The translations under genes and the position numbers were made by a program. DNA of 64,000 bases from Thermoactinomyces daqus. GTDB taxonomy: Bacteria; Bacillota; Bacilli; Thermoactinomycetales; Thermoactinomycetaceae. Shown here one piece after another: positions 25,262 through 33,671 of this stretch. Position 1 is the first letter of the stretch. Every line of letters begins with the position of its first letter. Under the pieces are notes generated by a model, which was not told where the DNA came from, made no database searches, and saw nothing but the letters and a program-made list of their open reading frames with translations. The stretch covers positions 1 to 64,000 of the forward strand of contig NZ_JPST01000035.1 in NCBI RefSeq assembly GCF_000763315.1, read 5' to 3'.

Positions 25262-27010
25262 TCAAACCAGCACCATTCCCTGATAAGGGGAAAGAATCAA
25301 CTCCATCCGGTTTCCTGATGCCTGGCCTTTTTCCCCCGTCAACAAATCGGTCCAATTCCTTTTTGCCCATGTATCCAGCGGCAAGGAAACATTTTGCCAG
25401 CTGTCGCTGTTATTCAGGACAATTCCTGCATTTTCCCCTTGCCATGAGCGCACAAAGGCATAGACAGGGGAACCTGGATCAGCCAACCATGTCCGGAAAC
25501 TCCCCCTCCGCAACGGAGCACAACTCCGGCGAATCCGGATGAGCCGTTGATAATAGGAGAAAAGCGCCTGATTTTTCTCCTCTTTATCCCACAACATCGG
25601 CCGGCGGCAATCAGGATCTGTCTCTCCGGTCATGCCTATTTCATCCCCGTAATAAATCAACGGCGTCCCCACATAGGTCATCTGAAACAAGACGGCCAGG
25701 CGGAACCGTTCTTCCTTTTCACCGCAAGAGGTCAAAAAGCGCTCGGTATCATGGGAATCAAGCAGATTCCATGCCACTTGCAGCGCCTGATCCGGATAAG
25801 AGATGCGTGCTGTGGTCAATTCGGCATCAAACTCGCTGGCATCTGATGTTTGCTCTGCAAAAAAACGATAAACGCAGTCGCGAAACAAATAATTCATGAC
25901 CGAATCAAACTGATCCCCTTCCAGCCATTTTACCGCATTATGCCATACTTCGCCGATGATGAGGGCTTCCGGATTCAGCATCTTCACAAAAGATCGGAAA
26001 TCACGCCAAAAGGCATGATCCACCTCATTGGCCACATCCAGCCGCCACCCGTCGATCCCCATTTCTGTCCAGTAGCGGACGACCTGGAACAAATATTCTT
26101 TTACCTCCCTGTTTTCCGTGCGCAGCTTCGGCATGACAGGAACATTGACAGCAAACGTCTCATAGTTGGGCTGTGGCGTTTGCACAACCGGAAACTGCTC
26201 GATGAAAAACCAGTCTCTGTATTGCGAGTCCGCTCCCTTTTCCAGTACATCGCGAAAAGCAAAAAACCGGTCACCCGAATGGTTGAACACCGCATCAAGA
26301 ATGATTCGCATCCCGTGCCGGTGAGCCTCCCTGATCAGGCGCTTAAACGTGTCCAGATTGCCAAACTGGGGATCAATTCTCAGATAATCCGCTGTATCGT
26401 ACTTGTGATTGGATGGGGAGGCAAAAATGGGAGTGAAATAGAGCGCATTAACCCCCAGTTTGCGCAAATAGGGGAGGGAATGGATCACCCCCTCCAAGTC
26501 ACCGCCGTAAAAACTGTCCCTTCCGGGCCGTGCATCCTTGCTCCAATCTTCCGTCCGGGGCGGGTCGTTCTCCTTGTCACCATTGGCAAACCTGTCCGGA
26601 AAAATCTGATAAACCACCGCATCCCTGGCCCACTCCGGGGTCACAAACAAGGCTGATTCATGGATATAGGCATACTGGAAAACTCCTGCCCGGTTCCGTT
26701 CCTTTGACACTCCCGATTCTCCGAAATAAACCCGCTCTCCTTTTTTTCCTTCCAGGAGAAATACATATTGCAGGCGTTTTGCAGTGCACTCCAGCAAAGC
26801 TTCAAAATAATCAAACCGCTGGTCCGAGGCCATCCATTCCGCTTCCGTCTGCTGAAAACAGGAATCCAGTAATTCATAGCGATCCGCGTGGAGCACGAGA
26901 CAGCGGGCGATTTCTCCTTTCCCGGCACGCAGTCGCACCCTGAGGGAATGCAAATTTTCCGGACAGGCATAGGGAACCCTCGTTTCGTGAAAAAGTGCTT
27001 CAATAAGCAT
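25262..27010 (-). CDS. GH13 neopullulanase/cyclomaltodextrinase/maltogenic amylase
   Basis: A 582-residue intracellular alpha-glucan hydrolase of the GH13_20 subfamily. An N-terminal CBM34-like domain (about 1-120) precedes the TIM barrel. Visible GH13 regions are LDAVFNHSG, GWRLDVANEVDH (nucleophile Asp), LIIGEVWHNA (acid Glu) and LLDSHDTERFL (third Asp). There is no signal peptide, so it degrades imported maltodextrins or cyclodextrins in the cytoplasm. It follows the MalG-type permease gene by 22 bases. Confidence 0.92.
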   Translation of the reverse strand: MLIEALFHETRVPYACPENLHSLRVRLRAGKGEIARCLVLHADRYELLDSCFQQTEAEWMASDQRFDYFEALLECTAKRLQYVFLLEGKKGERVYFGESGVSKERNRAGVFQYAYIHESALFVTPEWARDAVVYQIFPDRFANGDKENDPPRTEDWSKDARPGRDSFYGGDLEGVIHSLPYLRKLGVNALYFTPIFASPSNHKYDTADYLRIDPQFGNLDTFKRLIREAHRHGMRIILDAVFNHSGDRFFAFRDVLEKGADSQYRDWFFIEQFPVVQTPQPNYETFAVNVPVMPKLRTENREVKEYLFQVVRYWTEMGIDGWRLDVANEVDHAFWRDFRSFVKMLNPEALIIGEVWHNAVKWLEGDQFDSVMNYLFRDCVYRFFAEQTSDASEFDAELTTARISYPDQALQVAWNLLDSHDTERFLTSCGEKEERFRLAVLFQMTYVGTPLIYYGDEIGMTGETDPDCRRPMLWDKEEKNQALFSYYQRLIRIRRSCAPLRRGSFRTWLADPGSPVYAFVRSWQGENAGIVLNNSDSWQNVSLPLDTWAKRNWTDLLTGEKGQASGNRMELILSPYQGMVLV

Positions 27011-27032
27011 GAAAGCTCATCTCCTCCCTGAA

Positions 27033-27878
27033 TCAGCCTTTATTCGCTCCTGCAGTCAATCCGGAGATAAAGTAGCGCTGTAAAGACAGGAAAATCACCG
27101 TGATCGGAACGGCAATCAACACGGAACCGGCAGCAAACAACGTATATTGCTTGCCCACATCTTTGTTGATAAAGCTGAACAGCCCGACCGCCAGCGTCTG
27201 ATTATCCGGGCTGGTCAATATGATTTGCGGCAACAGAAAATCAGTCATCGGTGTCATAAAATTAAACAAAAACATCACCGCCAGAATCGGTTTGGCCAGC
27301 GGCATGATCACTTTCCAGAAGATGGTGACATGGCCGGCCCCGTCGATCCGCGCTGCTTCATCAAGGCTGTAGGGTATCGTGTCAAAATACCCTTTCACCA
27401 ACCAGGTGTTGAACGGAATTTGCGTTCCCGCGTAAAAAATCAGCAACCCCAGGTGCGTATCCAACAGACCGATCCAATTCAGCAACAGATAAATGGCAAC
27501 CATTGTCATCATCGACGGGAACATCTGCAAAGTCAGAAATAAAACTAATCCGTATTTGCGTCCGAAAAAACGGTAACGGGAAAACACATAGGCCGTACCA
27601 GTGGTGATGATCACGGACACAAACGCATTGATCAGGGCGATTTTCAGGGTGTTCCAATACCAGGTCGGATACTGGCTGTTAGGATTGAAGAAAAGCCAGC
27701 GATAATGAGCCAAGGTCGCATGTTTCGGAACCAGCGAAGTGGAAAAGATGCCGTCCCCCGGGCTGAATGAAGCCCCGATCACCCACAGCAACGGGTAAAT
27801 ACAAATCACAGCCATGATGATCAGAATCAGGTAACTCAGGAGAAGCCGGAGATACGTTTGCCGTTTGCTGCTGTTCAT
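27033..27878 (-). CDS. malG: maltodextrin ABC transporter permease MalG-type
   Basis: A 281-residue ABC permease with six predicted membrane helices. The EAA loop, which docks the ATPase, is DEAARIDGAGHVTIFWKVIMPLAKP near residue 190. It forms a heterodimeric channel with the neighbouring MalF-type protein. The start at 27878 overlaps malF by four bases. No ATPase gene (msmX/malK) is in the operon, so a shared MsmX-type ATPase elsewhere is presumed. Confidence 0.92.
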   Translation of the reverse strand: MNSSKRQTYLRLLLSYLILIIMAVICIYPLLWVIGASFSPGDGIFSTSLVPKHATLAHYRWLFFNPNSQYPTWYWNTLKIALINAFVSVIITTGTAYVFSRYRFFGRKYGLVLFLTLQMFPSMMTMVAIYLLLNWIGLLDTHLGLLIFYAGTQIPFNTWLVKGYFDTIPYSLDEAARIDGAGHVTIFWKVIMPLAKPILAVMFLFNFMTPMTDFLLPQIILTSPDNQTLAVGLFSFINKDVGKQYTLFAAGSVLIAVPITVIFLSLQRYFISGLTAGANKG

Positions 27879-29176
27879 CGGATCATCCCTTCCTCTTTGA
27901 ACGAACGGGTTCCCCTGAATTGCAAAACGGCCAGCACGGTTACGATCAAGCCGATGATGACGGAAATCGCCGCGGCATAGTTGTATTTGGAGGTTTCAAA
28001 GGTTAATTTGTAAACCCAGGAAATAAGAATGTCCGTCCCCCCGGCCGTTTGTCCCGGGATGGCCGGAAGCCCTTTATTAAAGAGATAAATGACATTGAAA
28101 TTATTAAAATTGCCCACATATTGAACGATCAGCAACGGAGCCGTTGCATAAAGCGCCATCGGCAAAGTGATATGGCGAAATTTCTGCCAGATCGTCGCCC
28201 CGTCCACCTCAGCCGCCTCATACAGATCCGCAGAGATCGCTTGTAACACACCGGTATATAAAGCCATGCTGAAGGGAAAGCCAAGCCAAAATTGGATCAG
28301 CAAAATGGCGATTTTGGCCCAAAAGGGATCCGTCATCCACGGCAGTGCCCCCAGCCCGATTCCCTGCAAAAAAAGGTTAACCGTTCCGAAGTTGTTATCA
28401 AACAGGCCGGAAAAAACAATGATCGAGACAAACGAGGGAACTGCCCACGGCAAGATCAAAATGGTGCGGAAAAACTTTTTAAACTTCAGTTTTTTCTGAT
28501 TGAGGATCACGGCTAAAAACAGGCCCAAAATCACCTGAACCGTTGTCGAAACCAACGTCCAAACCACCGTCCAGCAGAGACCGCTGAAAAAAGATGTTTT
28601 CCAAAAGCTGAGTTGAAACAGGTGCACGAAGTTATCCAGCCCGACATAGTCGACCAATTTGGCCGGAGGTTGATGATAAAGGTCATAGTTCGTGAAAGCG
28701 AGCACTATCATGAACAAAATGGGAAAGAGCACCACAAACACAAGCAATATCATGGCCGGTCCGATCACAAGATACGGAAAACCCTGATCGGTAACATGCC
28801 GGAAGGTCTGCATCACTCCGGGAGGTTTGACTCCCCGTTCCCGCAATTTTCCCACTTTGTAGGCATCGCGAATATTGAAACCGTAACAGCCCAGGCCAAA
28901 CAGGATAAGCAAAATGGAAATAATCCCCTCCGCCATCAAATCGAGCGAATTATCCACTTGCGGAATTGTGCCCAAGGTGGCAATGCCCCAGAGTCCGATG
29001 TTAAAAAAAGGATAGAAAACAACGATATAGGCGATCTGCAACCCCAATAACAATCCGCCTTTCACCCACTGTCGATTGTACATTTGCCTGAGGCCCATCG
29101 ACAAAGCGGACAGCACGGCGGCAACCCTGCTTCTTCTTATTAACGGACATTTTGCTGAATTCATCCAACCTCGCAT
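27875..29176 (-). CDS. malF: maltodextrin ABC transporter permease MalF-type
   Basis: A 433-residue ABC permease with about eight membrane segments. Two extra N-terminal helices (residues 35-110) precede the core, as in Bacillus MalF/GanP. The EAA loop is YEAAEVDGATIWQKFRHITLP near residue 330. Candidate starts are the ATG at 29176 and an internal ATG at 29164 with GAGGT closer to ideal spacing. It pairs with MalG to import maltodextrins delivered by the binding protein encoded upstream. Confidence 0.9.
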   Translation of the reverse strand: MRGWMNSAKCPLIRRSRVAAVLSALSMGLRQMYNRQWVKGGLLLGLQIAYIVVFYPFFNIGLWGIATLGTIPQVDNSLDLMAEGIISILLILFGLGCYGFNIRDAYKVGKLRERGVKPPGVMQTFRHVTDQGFPYLVIGPAMILLVFVVLFPILFMIVLAFTNYDLYHQPPAKLVDYVGLDNFVHLFQLSFWKTSFFSGLCWTVVWTLVSTTVQVILGLFLAVILNQKKLKFKKFFRTILILPWAVPSFVSIIVFSGLFDNNFGTVNLFLQGIGLGALPWMTDPFWAKIAILLIQFWLGFPFSMALYTGVLQAISADLYEAAEVDGATIWQKFRHITLPMALYATAPLLIVQYVGNFNNFNVIYLFNKGLPAIPGQTAGGTDILISWVYKLTFETSKYNYAAAISVIIGLIVTVLAVLQFRGTRSFKEEGMIR

Positions 29177-29225
29177 CCTTTACCCTGTATTCCGTCTGAA
29201 AAAGCATGTTGCAGGACGGGTCGTC

Positions 29226-29249
29226 GGGGCCCCGGCAGTCGGAGGCCCC
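29226..29249 (-). other. intercistronic GC-rich hairpin between malE and malF
   Basis: GGGGCC and GGCCCC pair around a 12-base loop in the 98-base gap between the binding-protein and permease genes. It lacks a U tract. Similar hairpins protect upstream binding-protein mRNA and reduce permease expression in other sugar transporter operons. Confidence 0.5.
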
Positions 29250-29270
29250 TGTCTTCCCTTCTGATTTTGC

Positions 29271-30524
29271 TTATTGTTTCATCGTTTTGATGTTTTCTTT
29301 GATCAATCTGACTGCGTCATCCAGTGCTTGTTTGGGAGTCTGTTTCCCTTCCGCGACAAAGGTGTGGGCATTGTTAACCGGTTCCCAGACAACCCCCATC
29401 TCCGGAATGCTCGGCATGGGCACCCCTGTTTTCGCCTGCTCGGCAAAGCCATTAATCAACGGATTGTTTTTAATCATCGGATCATTCAGAAGATCCTTGC
29501 GCGGAGGAATTTCACCCGTTTCCAGAAATCGTGATTTCAATGCTTCTCTGCTTGTCAAAAATTTCATCAGATCAGTCGCGTATCGGGGATGCTTGCTGTA
29601 AGCGGATAAATACCATCCTTTCACACCGACAAACGTCCGTGCCGGTTTTCCGTCAACCTTGGGAAGCGGTGCGACACCCAGATCAATGCCGGCAGCCTGA
29701 TAGTCCTTGACTGCCTAGGGACCGTTCAGGACGGCCGCCACATTCCCTTCTTTAAAGAGCCCGCTCACGGTATCCCCTTTCAGCCCTTTCGGCAACAACC
29801 CCTGACTGAACCATTTTTCCACTTCTTTCATCCCGGCAATCGAGCCCGGGCTGTTTAATTCAATTTTATCCGGATCGGTTTTGCCACCGGTCTCCCCAAA
29901 AACGGAACCGCCTTTGGCCGCAAACAGGAAATACGTATAATAAAGATTATTCTCCTCAAACATGATTCCATATTTATTTTCCGCCGGTTTATTGTTCTCT
30001 TTTGCGTACTTCATCAGATCTTCATACGTTGCCGGTACGTTGTTCATTAATTTTTTGTTATATATTAAAGCGATACTCTCCGTCACTTTCGGCAGACCAT
30101 AAACCTGACCGTTATAAGTCATGGCCCGCATGGCGTTATCATCAAATTGCTCTTTGACGGAATCATCTACCTGAATCGGTTGCAAAAGACCTTTGACAAT
30201 CGCTTCCCCCAGCCGGTCATGCGGCCAGGTAACCAGGTCAGGCCCTTTTCCGGCCGGGCCATCCAGCGTCAGTTTATCTTCCTGTTTCAAGAGAGGAACG
30301 GCAACGACATCGACTTTGATCCCCGTTCGTTTGGTAAACTGGGCGGCCAATTTTTTGGTGTTGTTGATTTGCACCCCGTCATCCGCGTTTTCCCAGACTA
30401 CCAGCTTGTCCGGCTTCCGCTCGATTCCACCGGCCTGAACATGGGGATCGCGCTTCGGCCCGCATCCGCTCAACAGTGCGGTCACTATCGCGAAAACCGC
30501 GACAAGACCGATCCATTTTTTCAT
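29271..30524 (-). pseudogene. malE: maltodextrin-binding lipoprotein, interrupted by one in-frame TAG
   Basis: The whole region is a single 418-codon frame for an extracellular solute-binding protein of family 1. It has a lipoprotein signal ending LLSGC, and continues through KLAAQFTKRTGIKVDVV to the C-terminal SAYSKHPRYATDLMKFLTS. Codon 270 (29715-29717) is TAG, between ...AAVLNGP and AVKDYQAAG. Homologues read NGPW here, so one G-to-A change (TGG to TAG) explains it. The truncated 269-residue product would lack its second lobe. It could be a true null, a suppressed amber, a sequencing error or standing variation. It heads the maltodextrin operon behind AAAGGAGG. Confidence 0.88.
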
Positions 30525-30541
30525 CTCCGAAGCCTCCTTTG

Positions 30542-30555
30542 TGCAAACGGTTGCA
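30542..30555. promoter_or_regulatory. LacI-type operator / cre-like site of the maltodextrin operon
   Basis: TGCAAACGGTTGCA, a near-perfect 14-bp inverted repeat, lies between the promoter and the malE ribosome site. It fits both the LacI/GalR operator shape and the cre core TGNAANCGNNNNCA, so the local regulator, CcpA, or both may bind it. Confidence 0.7.
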
Positions 30556-30583
30556 TAAACAAAAATACGTCGATTCCATCTCT

Positions 30584-30612
30584 ATTTTATCGCCTCATCA
30601 TTTATCTTACAA
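30584..30612 (-). promoter_or_regulatory. predicted sigma-A promoter of the maltodextrin operon
   Basis: Minus strand: TTGTAA (30607-30612), a 17-base spacer and TAAAAT (30584-30589). The operator at 30542-30555 is about 30 bases downstream of the -10, a roadblock position. Confidence 0.55.
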
Positions 30613-30649
30613 GAAATTATATTATTTATTTTCGCAATAATATTTTTGT

Positions 30650-30683
30650 AAAAAAAGATGCCGCCTCTTCAAGAAGCAGCATC
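30650..30683 (-). terminator. terminator of msrA
   Basis: Minus strand: GATGCTGC / GCGGCATC (one G-U pair) followed by TTTTTTTA, immediately after the msrA stop. Confidence 0.85.
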
Positions 30684-30697
30684 GGTCGATTTCAGGA

Positions 30698-31168
30698 TCA
30701 GATATGGCACGAGTCAAGGCCGCGCTTTTGCAGGTAGCGTTGATGATATTCTTCTGCCCGCCAGAATGTTGAAGCCGGTGTGATCTCCGTGACGATCGGA
30801 TTTTTCCAGCGGCCGCTTTTGTCCATCTTTTCTTTGGATGCTTCGGCTAATTTCTTTTGCTCTTCATTATGGTAGAAGATCACGGAACGGTACTGCGTTC
30901 CCACATCGGGACCCTGACGGTTTAACGTCGTCGGATTATGGTTGTTCCAAAAGATATCGAGCAGATCCAGATAGGAGACCTGCTCCGGATTATATTCGAT
31001 TTGCACCACTTCCGCATGTCCGGTGCGGTCAGTGCATACATCTTCATAGGTTGGGTTCTCCAACGTCCCGCCCATATAGCCCACTGTGGTGTTGATTACA
31101 CCCGGAACCTGGCGAAACGTTTCTTCTACTCCCCAAAAACAGCCTGCACCAAATGTTGCGAGCGCCAT
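30698..31168 (-). CDS. msrA: peptide methionine sulfoxide reductase A
   Basis: A 156-residue MsrA that reduces the S-epimer of methionine sulfoxide in proteins. The catalytic Cys is in [10 protein letters not shown] at residue 9. [12 protein letters not shown] and [23 protein letters not shown] are conserved substrate-pocket segments, and a resolving Cys is near the C-terminus (GLDSCHI). No MsrB domain is fused. It is monocistronic, with a terminator behind it. Confidence 0.95.
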   Translation of the reverse strand: MALATFGAGCFWGVEETFRQVPGVINTTVGYMGGTLENPTYEDVCTDRTGHAEVVQIEYNPEQVSYLDLLDIFWNNHNPTTLNRQGPDVGTQYRSVIFYHNEEQKKLAEASKEKMDKSGRWKNPIVTEITPASTFWRAEEYHQRYLQKRGLDSCHI

Positions 31169-31235
31169 TTTTATTCCCCCTTTTCTTCATCAATTTTATC
31201 AGAATAAGATTCCACTTGAAAGCCGGAGACCAAAC

Positions 31236-31796
31236 TTATTTCCGCCCGTCATGAATCAGCTCCAGCTCCCCGGTTTCGGGATCAATGATCAAACCGTGAA
31301 CCTGAATTTCCTGGGGAAGCAGGGGATGATTTTGGATCAGACGGATGCTGTTCATGACCCCTTCTTCCACGTTTGCGCATCCGGCTAACCATTTATGCAG
31401 ATCCACCCCTTGCTCACGAACGGCTTCAATTTCGTTCTGCGTGACCCCGTGCTCCTCTAAGTGTTCCAGAACCGATCCAGCTCTCAGCCCTTCCATGCCG
31501 CATCCTTTGTGCCCAATCACAAAGATTTCTTTCGCTTTCAGCAGCGACACTCCCACCAAAATGCTTCTCATCACGCTGCCATATGGCTCTGTCACCATGG
31601 CACCGGCCGTTTTTACCACTTTGGCATCTCCGTTTTTAAGATTGAGCGCCTTTGGCAAAAGCTCAACCAACCGGGTATCCATACAGGTTACGACCAGCAG
31701 CTCTTTTTTCGGATATTTTTCCGCCAGATATGGTTCATATTCCTTATTATTCACAAATTCCCGATTATAGGCCAGAATCTCTTCCAGACGGCTCAT
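31236..31796 (-). CDS. beta-class carbonic anhydrase (YtiB/YvdA-like)
   Basis: A 186-residue beta carbonic anhydrase that interconverts carbon dioxide and bicarbonate. The zinc site is built from VVTCMDTR (Cys38, with the Asp-Arg dyad) and FVIGHKGCGM (His and Cys near 96-99). The short form matches Bacillus paralogues. The start at 31796 follows AAAGGAG; the frame extends upstream, but without a ribosome site. It is divergent from a small membrane protein gene. Confidence 0.88.
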   Translation of the reverse strand: MSRLEEILAYNREFVNNKEYEPYLAEKYPKKELLVVTCMDTRLVELLPKALNLKNGDAKVVKTAGAMVTEPYGSVMRSILVGVSLLKAKEIFVIGHKGCGMEGLRAGSVLEHLEEHGVTQNEIEAVREQGVDLHKWLAGCANVEEGVMNSIRLIQNHPLLPQEIQVHGLIIDPETGELELIHDGRK

Positions 31797-31909
31797 CTGA
31801 TCTACTCCTTTGATGTCGTTTTTTAATTGTCCAAAAAGCTGACCATTTTTTATCCCAGGTTGGTCGGGTATACTAATTACGATGACACCCCAAAGCAAAA
31901 GGTGGTTTA

Positions 31910-32185
31910 TTGTTCCCCATGAATGACAGAGTAAAACACGTGATCAAAGTCGTACTTGGCTGGACATTTCTCGTCCTCGGGATTATTGGCTTTTTTGTCC
32001 CGATTCTGCAAGGGTTTCTCTTTACGCTGATCGGGTTGATCCTGTTGTCGCAAACCACGCCCTGGGCGAAACGCCTGCTTGATCGCCTGCGCCGGCGGTA
32101 CCCCGAAATAGCAGTAAAATCGGAGAAATGGATTGAAAAATGGGGAAATAAATTCCGCTTTGGCTCAAAATCAAATCCGGAATGA
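31910..32185 (+). CDS. PGPGW-like small membrane protein
   Basis: A 91-residue protein with a hydrophobic hairpin (VVLGWTFLVLGIIGFFVPILQGFLFTLIGLILLS) followed by a basic amphipathic tail (PWAKRLLDRLRRRYPE). The arrangement resembles the PGPGW transmembrane family, although the PGPGW motif itself is replaced here. The start is uncertain: the TTG at 31910 is close to AAAGGTGG, and the ATG at 31919 is the alternative. A TATACT at 31867-31872 may be its -10. Function unknown. Confidence 0.65.
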   Translation: MFPMNDRVKHVIKVVLGWTFLVLGIIGFFVPILQGFLFTLIGLILLSQTTPWAKRLLDRLRRRYPEIAVKSEKWIEKWGNKFRFGSKSNPE

Positions 32186-32202
32186 GAAAAACCCATGTGA
32201 AT

Positions 32203-32239
32203 AACTGCCGAAGTGAAACATTTCCCTCCGGCAGTTTTT
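32203..32239 (+). terminator. bidirectional terminator between convergent genes
   Basis: AACTGCCG / CGGCAGTT, an 8-bp stem with an 18-base loop, followed by TTTTTATATTT on the plus strand. It can also act on the convergent O-methyltransferase transcript. Confidence 0.75.
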
Positions 32240-32243
32240 ATAT

Positions 32244-32873
32244 TTATTTGACGCGGCAAATTCCCAGACCGTCACCGATGGTAAGCAGAATGGATTCCAA
32301 CCGGGGATCGGTGGCAATGCGGCGGTTAAATTCCCGTACGGCCACAGGGGACGGACCTTGATAAGACTCATCCAGGATTTTCCCGCCCATAAAGAGATTG
32401 TCCGCGGCAATGATCGCTCCCGGTTCAGCCAGTTCAATCGCTTTTTCCAAGTAATGCAAATAATTCATTTTATCTGCATCAATAAAAATAAATTGAAACC
32501 GCTCATTTCTTTGGGTCAATTGGGACAAACTATCTGCCGCATCCCCCACCATAAAGGAAACGCGTGTATCCAGCCCTGCTTTTGTCAAGTTTTCCATGGC
32601 AAAGTCGGCATGCTTCTGTTTCAGTTCAAGCGATACCACTTTCCCGTCTTCCGGCAAGGCTCGGGCCAACCAGATCGTACTGTATCCACCCAGTGTCCCG
32701 ATTTCCAACACCTTTTTGGCTCCGGAAATCTTGGTGAGCAGGTAAAGCGTTTTTCCCACTTCCGGCGGTACGGAAATCTGCGGCATGTCGCGTTCGGCCA
32801 ATCCGGCGGCAATCCCTTTCAAGACCTCGTCTTCCTGGACAAAGAGAGAACGGACATATTCTTTTTCCTGCAC
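32244..32873 (-). CDS. SAM-dependent O-methyltransferase (YrrM/TrmR-like)
   Basis: A 209-residue class I methyltransferase of the catechol O-methyltransferase family. The SAM-binding motif I is VLEIGTLGGYSTIWLA. Metal-binding acids lie in FIFIDADKMNYLHY and IIAADNLFMGG. In Bacillus the close relative TrmR methylates 5-hydroxyuridine in tRNA; a tRNA-Gly gene lies directly upstream, which may be coincidence. The best ribosome site (GGGGAGG) places the start at GTG 32873; the ATG at 32879 and a GTG at 32906 are less well spaced. Confidence 0.82.
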   Translation of the reverse strand: MQEKEYVRSLFVQEDEVLKGIAAGLAERDMPQISVPPEVGKTLYLLTKISGAKKVLEIGTLGGYSTIWLARALPEDGKVVSLELKQKHADFAMENLTKAGLDTRVSFMVGDAADSLSQLTQRNERFQFIFIDADKMNYLHYLEKAIELAEPGAIIAADNLFMGGKILDESYQGPSPVAVREFNRRIATDPRLESILLTIGDGLGICRVK

Positions 32874-32930
32874 AAGCATCCTCCCCGATATTTTTTTAAA
32901 AAGCACTCTCTTATTTTATCCCAATTTAAT

Positions 32931-32968
32931 GAAAAAAGAAAAGGTACCACCTGACGGTGGTACCTTTT
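32931..32968 (-). terminator. terminator after tRNA-Gly
   Basis: A perfect 13-bp stem AAAAGGTACCACC / GGTGGTACCTTTT with a 4-base loop, followed on the minus strand by CTTTTTTC. It begins six bases after the tRNA 3' end. Confidence 0.88.
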
Positions 32969-32973
32969 CATGT

Positions 32974-33047
32974 TGGAGCGGACGACGGGAATCGAACCCG
33001 CACTACTAGCTTGGGAAGCTAGTGTTCTGCCATTAAACTACATCCGC
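32974..33047 (-). tRNA. tRNA-Gly (anticodon CCC)
   Basis: Cloverleaf on the minus strand: acceptor GCGGATG/CGTCCGC, D arm GTAGTTTAATGGCAGAAC, and anticodon stem CTAGC/GCTAG with loop TTCCCAA giving CCC. The T arm is GCGGGTTCGATTCCCGT, the discriminator is T, and CCA is encoded. The CCC species reads GGG only. Confidence 0.96.
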
Positions 33048-33082
33048 GTATCGACATGGTCATTATACCATAAACCAATACA

Positions 33083-33113
33083 CAAAAACAAGCCCCCTTT
33101 TTTGAGGACTTGT
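33083..33113 (-). terminator. terminator of the DUF4190-like gene
   Basis: Minus strand: ACAAGTCC / GGGGCTTGT around an A-rich loop, followed by TTTTTGTG. Confidence 0.65.
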
Positions 33114-33127
33114 TTCCACCCGGAAGG

Positions 33128-33496
33128 TTAAAATATCAAACGAAACGGAAAGAGTACAAACGCTAAAATCAAAGCAACGATTCCCACAGCAATGGCCCAC
33201 CAGCCCAACGTGCTTTTCCTTCTGACGGCGAACGCACCGACGACGATGCCGGCAATCGACAAAACGAAAGGCCAGAAGAAAAAGGCGAGGACGGACAGAA
33301 CCAAAGCGGCGATGCCAAGTCCCATACCACCATTTTCGGTACGCGCGCCTCTCTGGTCGTCACGGTCGTTGTCTTCACTGGCAAAGGTGGGATTGGGTGA
33401 AAGTTCCGCCGCTGTTTCCTCATCATCCGGTCTATTTGCGACATTCGGTTCGTTCTGGTTTTCTTCTTCCTTATTCAGCTTCTTGTCCTTAGCCAT
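33128..33496 (-). CDS. DUF4190-like membrane protein with acidic N-terminus
   Basis: A 122-residue protein. The first 55 residues are acidic and disordered, followed by two long hydrophobic segments, GLGIAALVLSVLAFFFWPFVLSIAGIVVGA and WWAIAVGIVALILAFVLF, with a basic RRKS between them. This is the DUF4190 arrangement. The start at 33496 follows GAGGGATC. A CATACTA element 35 bases upstream suggests forespore expression, but the -35 is poor. Function unknown. Confidence 0.7.
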   Translation of the reverse strand: MAKDKKLNKEEENQNEPNVANRPDDEETAAELSPNPTFASEDNDRDDQRGARTENGGMGLGIAALVLSVLAFFFWPFVLSIAGIVVGAFAVRRKSTLGWWAIAVGIVALILAFVLFPFRLIF

Positions 33497-33530
33497 GCCG
33501 ATCCCTCCATTTGGTTTCCGGGTTTAGGCT

Positions 33531-33537
33531 TAGTATG
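33531..33537 (-). promoter_or_regulatory. sigma-G/F-type -10 element before the DUF4190-like gene
   Basis: CATACTA on the minus strand, with the same flanking ACATACTAA as two other genes in the window. No good GHATR -35 is found 17-18 bases upstream, so this is a weaker candidate. Confidence 0.35.
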
Positions 33538-33671
33538 TGTTTCTTCCTGTAAAAAAACGTTTGTTAAATGGAGGAAATAAAAATGGAGCAGAAACCGACT
33601 CCGCTCCCAAGCCAACAAAGAGGTTTTGCAACAAGATGTTCCCATTTTCCGTTTTTCCCCAAGCAAATTCC

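Noticed and set aside
25850-26656. Plus-strand frame of 268 codons opposite the amylase gene
   Set aside because: The minus strand carries all GH13 catalytic motifs; the antisense frame has no ribosome site and no recognisable domain.
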